Assembly: GCA_905221605.1 (NCBI GenBank)
Contig: CAJNDS010000005.1
Span: 126,001 to 186,000, forward strand
DNA: 60,000 bases
DNA from: Symbiodinium natans
Taxonomy: Eukaryota; Sar; Dinophyceae; Suessiales; Symbiodiniaceae
Direction of reading: 5' to 3'
The notes under the pieces were generated by a model that saw only the letters and a list, made by a program, of their open reading frames with translations, ran no database searches and had not been told where the DNA came from. The position numbers and the translations under genes are program-made. Shown one piece after another: positions 54,141-60,000 of this stretch (position 1 is its first letter; every line of letters starts with the position of its first letter).

Positions 54141-54762
54141 TTTCTTGCAAACTGCTCTCTGTTGCTCTTGGCTCCCCGTTTGTGAAGGAGCGTGTGATCC
54201 TTTCTGGCGGGAGTCGGCATCTCAGCCATGGTGGCAAGTTGCATGTCATCGCATCGCACATTCCCACACGTTGTGATGTTGCACCTTCGTGAAGCTGCGT
54301 GAAACCCTGGTCATGAGTGAGGAAGATGGCCTCCAGGCCCACAGGTTCGACCAGGCCGGATTGACATGTTGCTGTCGGCTGCGATGACAACGCGTTGAAA
54401 GCCGTCCTCATGATGCTTTGGGACTGTTGGAGGTCCTCCAGCCTCGGTGCCGGACCCGGCAGATCAGCCCATGAGCGGATGAATGGATGAACGCGCGGGC
54501 GTCGTTTGGAGCCATCCTGTACAAATCTTCGAGAGCCCAAGAGGGCCACAGGTGCGAGCCGAATTGCCTGTCGTGCAGCCGGCTCCCTTACGTTAATGAT
54601 CCCCTGATCTAGCTGCAAAGTCCGGCAGAAAACGGGCGGGCACAATGATTTGGATTCTGGGCTGGTCTGGTCTGAGTAGGCCGTCGGACTGACTAGGGAT
54701 GTCAAGCACGAGTGAGCCGATATAAGCCGAATCAGCAAAAGCTCAACATTGGCTCGAGCCAC
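53998..54762 (-). CDS. possible single-exon minus ORF, 254 residues, unidentified
   Basis: This is the longest minus-strand frame not made of repeats, opening at ATG 54762. It reads EPAARQAIRLAPVALLGSRR, DLPGPAPRLEDLQQSQSIMR and others. Composition is acceptable but no domain is seen, and length alone is weak evidence in DNA with few stop codons. It may be an intronless retrocopy or chance. Confidence 0.35.
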   Translation of the reverse strand: MARANVELLLIRLISAHSCLTSLVSPTAYSDQTSPESKSLCPPVFCRTLQLDQGIINVREPAARQAIRLAPVALLGSRRFVQDGSKRRPRVHPFIRSWADLPGPAPRLEDLQQSQSIMRTAFNALSSQPTATCQSGLVEPVGLEAIFLTHDQGFTQLHEGATSQRVGMCDAMTCNLPPWLRCRLPPERITRSFTNGEPRATESSLQETTCNAAPAAKEKVDHEDWVHPSLAWTMDKGGIGSCRHAHVHSCPQPR

Positions 54763-55187
54763 CTTCTGAAAACCTTACCATGGTACTGCTTCGGGCTGCT
54801 GAGAAGAGCATGCCCAGACTGATCAGCAAGCACAGGCAGGGTGCGGCATCACTCAATATACACCGTCACATTGGGCAGCGGAACTAGGTTTCTTGGATCT
54901 GCGAGGAATGCAAGAGGCGAGCACCGTGATGTGATCAGCCGATTCCACAAGCAGCTGTAATTGAGTCCTGAAGAGTGAGCCACAAGAGTAAGATAAAGAT
55001 GCTCTTCTGTCGCACGTGGTATCAAGCGCTTCTGTGGATTCGCCTTCCTCACTCAGTCGTTCTCGTCATGAGTTCGCATTGCCATGGCGATTTGATGACC
55101 CTGTTTCAGGTGGTTCGCTGACATTCCAGACAATGGCTGTCGGAATCAAGGATCAGGAATGACAGAACACATAGCTGAAGTTGACGC

Positions 55188-58084
55188 GTGTCTAGCGATT
55201 CTCAGTTGAGCTCGGGCCATTTCGACCCACAGTATCTTGCAGTGGCCTGCCTTGCACAGGAGGTTGCTCAACTAGAGAAGCTGGAGAGGGAGTTGAGCAC
55301 CCTTTGCTGCAGCTCACGTTTGGCTACGTCCGTGCTCCACCGGTTGACAAAGGAGATGTTGGCAAGTTGAAGTTGTGCAAACATCGCAGCTGTTAGAGAG
55401 TTTGCATATCGTGGCCCTGCTCAAGACGCGAGGAGAAGAAGGTCCGTGCTGCCTGCTGGCTCCTGGGCCGCTTGCGCTCGGGGCGCCTGGAAGTGAATGG
55501 CTTCCACTTTGGAGCAATCCTGGGTGGGCTCCGAGACGAGTGGCAGCTGGCTCTGCAGGTGATCGGTCCCATGGCTGCCATGGACTCGCCCACCTCTGCC
55601 TCGGTCATGGATGTGGTCGGCTACAATGCAGCCATGGCCTCCTGCAACCGGGCCGGCCGGTGGCAGGCATCGCTTCTGGTCCTCGAGAGCCTTGACACCA
55701 TTCGTCCAAGCGAAGGCACCTACAACGCTGGGTTGACTGCATGCAGAAACGCAGGAAGCTGGCACCTTGCTGTATGCCTACTGGCAGACGTGTCGGCGGC
55801 AGGATTGACTCCAGATCTCTACAGCTTCAATACGGCCATAAGTGCTGTTGAAGCGGGCCAGTGGGCACTGGCCCTCAATCTTTTCCGCAAAATGGGCTGC
55901 CGGGATCTTGTCAGCTTCAACACCGCCATCAGTGTGTGTGGCAAAGCTGGGTGCTGGAGGGAGCCCCTTCAGCTGCTCTCTCAGCTTCCAAGAGCCATGC
56001 TTCAGCCGGATGAGGTTAGCTACGGTGCAGCTGTAGATGCCTGCGCACGACAAAGTCTGTGGCAGCAGGCGCTGCAGACTGTGGTTGGCCTTCTGGCCGT
56101 TCGAGCTTCCGTCAACACAGTTTGCTGGAATTCGTTCGTCAGCGCTTGCGGGTCGAGCAAGTGGCAGCTCGCATTGTCCGTACTCGATGCCATGTGCCTT
56201 CATGCTGCCTTTCTGCACATGAGCATCTGAGCATCTTGCAGTTCGATGTCTTTTGAATCAGAATCGGTTACTTGCAAGGGGATCAGGCTCAGCTCGGGAC
56301 TCGAAGCTCATTTGGGCCATTCTGGGTTGCTTGTTTCTGCGTGTCACTCCAAGGCGATGCCACCAGATCGCTTTACCTTCAGCGCCCTGATCTCTACTTT
56401 CGAAGGGGCCTCGCTTTGGGAATTGGGATTGGACGCGCTGGCTCAGATGCAACGTCGGGAGGCGCGGATTCTAAGTGCGCTGACAGATGGTTCCTGCTGG
56501 GTCGCAGCAAGGCTGTATGACAGTACAGTGTCAGGTGCAGCAGGTACTCATTGTGCAGCTAAAACGGGTATGCGTATGCAACATGCCATAAACCCTCTTC
56601 AAAAAACTCGGTCAGGGGTCGGTTCCGGTCGACTTGTGTGGAGAAGGGGAGGCGGCTAGTTGTGGCTACACTAGCGACTTACGATTTGATGGTTGTGTGT
56701 TACCTTCCCAGCTTTAAATCAGGGGTTGCATGGTGTGTTATCCACGGCATCTGGCGGGGCATTCTAGCATCGATTCTGGCATACAACCGGCGTTTAGGTC
56801 TCGCCAAAAGGTGGACAGATCTTCTTGCTGAGTTGGAAATATTTTGAGCTATGCGAGGTTGTACCAGATGTGGCGTGTTTCAACACAGCCATCCGTTCCT
56901 GCGGCTTGGTGTGGGAAGTGGCTATTCTGCTGCTGCACAGCATGATGCAACCGGATGTCATCAGCTATAGCTCAGCCATCCGTGCCTGCGAGAAGGCAGG
57001 AAGATGGGACATGGCCCTGTGCCTGGTTGAAGCTATGCCATCTCGCTCGCTGGAGGTGGATCTGATCTGCTGGAGCTCGACAATCAGCGCTTGTGAGAAA
57101 TCAGGGTGCTGGGAATTGGCAATTTGCCTCCTGCATGAAAAAACTCATGGGATGGGCTCAATGGGCTCAATATGCTCAATGGACATCATCACCATCAACT
57201 CGGCTCTCAGCGCCTGCGAGAAGGCCGGGCAGTGGCGAGCTGCTTTACAGCTCTTCTCCGGCTTCCTCGTAGAGGTGCAGAGGGACACGATAAGTCTCAA
57301 TGCAGTCTTGAGTGCCTGCGAGAAGGCTGGGCGGTGGCAGCTGGCTGCGGATCTGCTCCATTCCGCGTCTTCGCAAAGGTTCCAAGCAGACATCGTTTCC
57401 TATAACGCTGTCATCGCAAGCTGTGAAGATGGGAGCTGGGAGTTTGCTCTGGCTCTGCTCGGCGATATGGCTGTCGTGTCATTGTTGGCAGATGAAGTCA
57501 CATACAATGCCGCAATCAGTGCAGCGAAGCGCACTAGCTGGACGCATGCCCTAGCGCTGCTGTACGGTATGGAGTCCGTGCGCATCATGCCTGATGAAGT
57601 AAGTGTTGGCTCTACGATGACCGCGCTGCAGCACGGTCGAAACTGGCAAAGCACCCTGTCGCTGCTCAGGCACATGCGTGAGCGTCAGGTTTACCTGAGT
57701 CCTCTTGTCTACAGCGTGGCAATTTCAACATGCCAGCTCTGCCAACAGCATTTGCACAGCGCGGCGCTCTTCAGGCATGTGCGTTGGACATTGCTTCACT
57801 CAAGTCCGCTAGGGCTGCATCGCCAGAAAAGTCGGCGTTTGATCGTGATGTGTGAAGGCCGGCACGCAGGAGGTAGTGTTTTTGCGGCACGTTCCCAAGT
57901 TAAGTATGAAAAGTCTGCCGCCGCTCACGCCATTACCGCGATCATCCAATGCACAGCTTGTGTACAGCCAACACGCAACCATGGACCCATTGTTGGTGCT
58001 CCTAGTCTACAGATTATCGCTAGTTCGCCCACATGCCCCTCTAAGACCGTAACGACAGATGTTCTGAGATGGTCTGAGGCATAG
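55188..58084 (+). CDS. pentatricopeptide repeat (PPR) protein, multi-exon
   Basis: PPR proteins bind organelle RNA one base per 35-residue helical repeat and guide its cutting, splicing, editing or translation. The repeats are clear: VVGYNAAMASCNRAGRWQAS, EGTYNAGLTACRNAGSWHLA, LYSFNTAISAVEAGQWALAL and DEVSYGAAVDACARQSLWQQ in 55472-56200; DRFTFSALISTFEGASLWEL at about 56370-56460; and VACFNTAIRSCG, VISYSSAIRACEKAGRWDMA, LICWSSTISACEKSGCWELA, TISLNAVLSACEKAGRWQLA, IVSYNAVIASCEDGSWEFAL and VTYNAAISAAKRTSWTHALA in 56863-57800. About 15 repeats in all. The ACEKAGRW form is typical of dinoflagellate PPRs. A helical frame at 55188-55370 (FDPQYLAVACLAQEVAQLEK) is probably an upstream exon. Introns lie near 56195-56350 and 56470-56830 but are not resolved. 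The end after 57800 loses the repeat pattern. Confidence 0.85.
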
Positions 58085-58585
58085 GCTAGAATGCGCGTCC
58101 TTGCGATGTCGGAAAGACCGTGGCAACCGGTGATGGAGGTTGCTGAGGTTGCGCGCGTGATGCGCTCCCAGCTCAACATGCCTTTTCCAGGACGTGGAGC
58201 TGAAATGCTTGCACTGTGACATGGTTTCTGTGTGCGATACAGAAGCATACCGAGGTTGCACGTCCATGGAGCCACTCAAGAGGCTAGTCACACAACCTGC
58301 CACCCCGAACTCTCAAATGATTTGAAACGCCCAAGCAGTAAAACGCAAACCCCAGCAACCCAAGCCAAAGCAGGAGCACCAGGACGCCCCGCAACATCCG
58401 AGTGGACACGAGCATCGCACCTCGATCATTCGAAAGGATTGAAACTCGCATTTGGCTGTTCGATGTCAAGTGCAGAGCTAAGGGCGGCACAAAGAAGAGC
58501 TCAACCACCACGAGAAGCGCTTAGATCCGGCGGACCATGCAATGCCTGCGCCAGGCCGGTAGATACAAGCTATGCTCGTAGATTC

Positions 58586-58633
58586 GTGTGTGTGTGTGTG
58601 TGTTTGTGTGTGCGAGGGTGTGTGTGTGTGTGC
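58586..58633. repeat. (TG)n microsatellite
   Basis: Two TG runs separated by CGAGGG. The stretch 58090-59240 holds no other supported feature. Confidence 0.9.
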
Positions 58634-59257
58634 CTGTCTGTACACACAGATGCGCTAGTCACCAGCAAGGGTTGGATTCAAATATTTAGACCGTCCAAGG
58701 GGAAGCCCCTCCCCCGTACATGGAGTGTATGTGTGTGCGCGTGCTGATGTCATTTGCCAGTAGAACATAGGGCCCTTGGTGACATACCTGCCAATTGAAG
58801 CAGCAGCCTGAACAGCGCAGTGAAGATTCGAAGTGCCGAAATCAGCTGACAACAGACCTAAAGATTTATGAACCTCTCTGCGCATCTTTTTTTCAGCTGT
58901 TTTTTTGTGTCCATACGGCAAGAGTGAGGAAGCAAGCTGTGCAGACGCCCAAGAAGATGCCATCATTCGGCTGACGTGTAAGAATCGTCGTCGTGGCACT
59001 GTTGCTCTGAGGAAGCTTGCAAAGGACAGGGAACAAAAGCCATGCAAATGCTATGATGGACCGGCCAATTGATGTTCATGTCCGACTGCGAGGATGGAAA
59101 CCCTGAAGTCGTAGATCGGGTGCTGCAAGGCGTGGCGAAGTGTTCCTCGTCTGCAGCCAAGATCGGGTGAATTTGATCGTTTCTAGGGTTGCGTGGACTT
59201 CTATGCTGTACCATCTCTGCCCAGTCACAGCAGAGTGAAAGTGCATGAAGTGAAGGC

Positions 59258-59410
59258 TTGGCAGAGACTGATGTCATCCTCCAAAGTGTGCTGATCACGG
59301 CTTGTGCAGAATGCGGTGATTGGCAGCTTGCCATGAGCTCCTTTCGAGCCATGCAAATCCAAGCTCTCAAGCCCGACGATGTGAGCTGCAATTCTGCAGC
59401 TTGGCCACGT
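59258..59410 (+). CDS. PPR repeat exon or fragment
   Basis: Reads DVILQSVLITACAECGDWQL, AMSSFRAMQIQALKPDDVSC, one full repeat plus the start of the next. It may be a further exon of the upstream PPR gene or the 5' part of a second one continuing beyond the window. The frame 59519-59848 downstream shows no clear repeat. Confidence 0.6.
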
Positions 59411-60000
59411 TGCCATATCTGGGCGCCACTACGCACAGTTTTGAGCATGTGTAGAGATAGAATTTTCGTGTAGGAGCAAAGACGCAGCAGGCAATCTGTC
59501 GTCAATGTTGTCAGAATCTTGCTGCTGATTGCCAAGGTGATGCAAGTATCTGGCAAGTCCGGTTCTTGGGAGGCAGGCGCGACTCTGGACAGCACTGGCA
59601 TTGCAGTCAGGTTGGCTTGGCTTGCTGCCAGGCAGTGTAGAGTCATCATGGGGGACATGGGGGACGGTCTCAGGACGATGATGGAAAGTGATGAGAACAG
59701 CCAGATGTCTTCGAAAAGCTTGCGAGCGCCGGTCTTGGTGGGTGGAATTTTTGTAGAGCTCTATACCATCTCGTCTCTGCAAGTCAGTACCTGCGAGACC
59801 CTACCAGTGGGCATTTGCCTTTCTTTCAACAATGTGCATTGGTTCTAGTTATATACTAGTTGCCAGGTTGCTATTGCTTTGTGTGGTGATCGTGGCAGAT
59901 GGGCTTTTGCTCTGTCCCGTGGCAGACTTTGGTGACTCTTGCCTTCTTGCATCCTGCAAGGATGGTTTTGTGGTCATTTGTTGTCATCCGTGCCCAGTGC

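Overview
This is eukaryotic nuclear DNA, most likely from a dinoflagellate, and Symbiodiniaceae-like in style. Four things point there. Recognisable proteins are split into many very short exons, often 30-60 nt. Splice donors inferred from protein homology are mostly GC or GA, with few GT, while acceptors are AG, usually followed by G. TTTAGGG-type telomere-like repeats are scattered inside the window. A degenerate copy of the dinoflagellate spliced leader (DinoSL) lies at 684-706. Prokaryotic signals such as ribosome binding sites, operons and CRISPR arrays are not expected, and I saw none. Exon boundaries are inferred by eye from homology and reading frame, so each may be off by a few bases; the species cannot be named.

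Layout: 0-2.6 kb, repeat-rich with the DinoSL relic. 2.9-4.0 kb, a Mei2-like RRM protein (+). 5.9-7.3 kb, a possible minus-strand gene. 7.6-10 kb, unidentified plus-strand exons. 10.3-11.1 kb, a possible minus-strand gene. 12.6-19.3 kb, glucose-6-phosphate dehydrogenase in about 20 tiny exons, with a complete two-exon AlkB-like 2OG-Fe(II) dioxygenase lying in one of its introns on the same strand. 20.6-21.3 kb, unidentified exons. 21.4-23.8 kb, a ubiquitin-like/phosphatidylinositol 4-kinase gene with all catalytic motifs. 23.8-24.1 kb, a degenerate minisatellite. 25-37 kb, many exons that look coding but that I cannot assign, an AT-rich island at 31.4-31.7 kb and a telomere-like patch at 31.8 kb. 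37.0-38.1 kb, an unidentified minus-strand gene, divergent from a dynein light chain gene at 38.2-38.9 kb that reconstructs fully in five exons. 39.1-40.3 kb, exons including an AT-hook tail. 40.3-41.1 kb, a large CA-derived compound microsatellite. 41.4-42.6 kb, unidentified exons. 43.1-44.5 kb, a second 2OG-Fe(II) oxygenase with an N-terminal domain containing a GG(x)DKGG(x)LVR motif. 45-47 kb, unidentified exons. 47.1-52.5 kb, a repeat belt (telomere-like, CAACCA, CAGGAG and TCGGCG minisatellites) with Q-rich exons between. 52.7-54.1 kb, an unidentified Ala/Glu-rich gene. 54.0-54.8 kb, a 254-residue minus ORF. 55.2-58.1 kb and 59.3 kb, pentatricopeptide repeat (PPR) coding sequence, presumably for organelle RNA processing.

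The identified genes are housekeeping functions (NADPH supply, alkylation or nucleic-acid oxygenation, phosphoinositide signalling, dynein motor, RNA binding, organelle RNA maturation) and do not form one pathway. The most notable points are the same-strand gene-within-intron arrangement, the very strong bias to noncanonical donors, and the domain-fused oxygenase.
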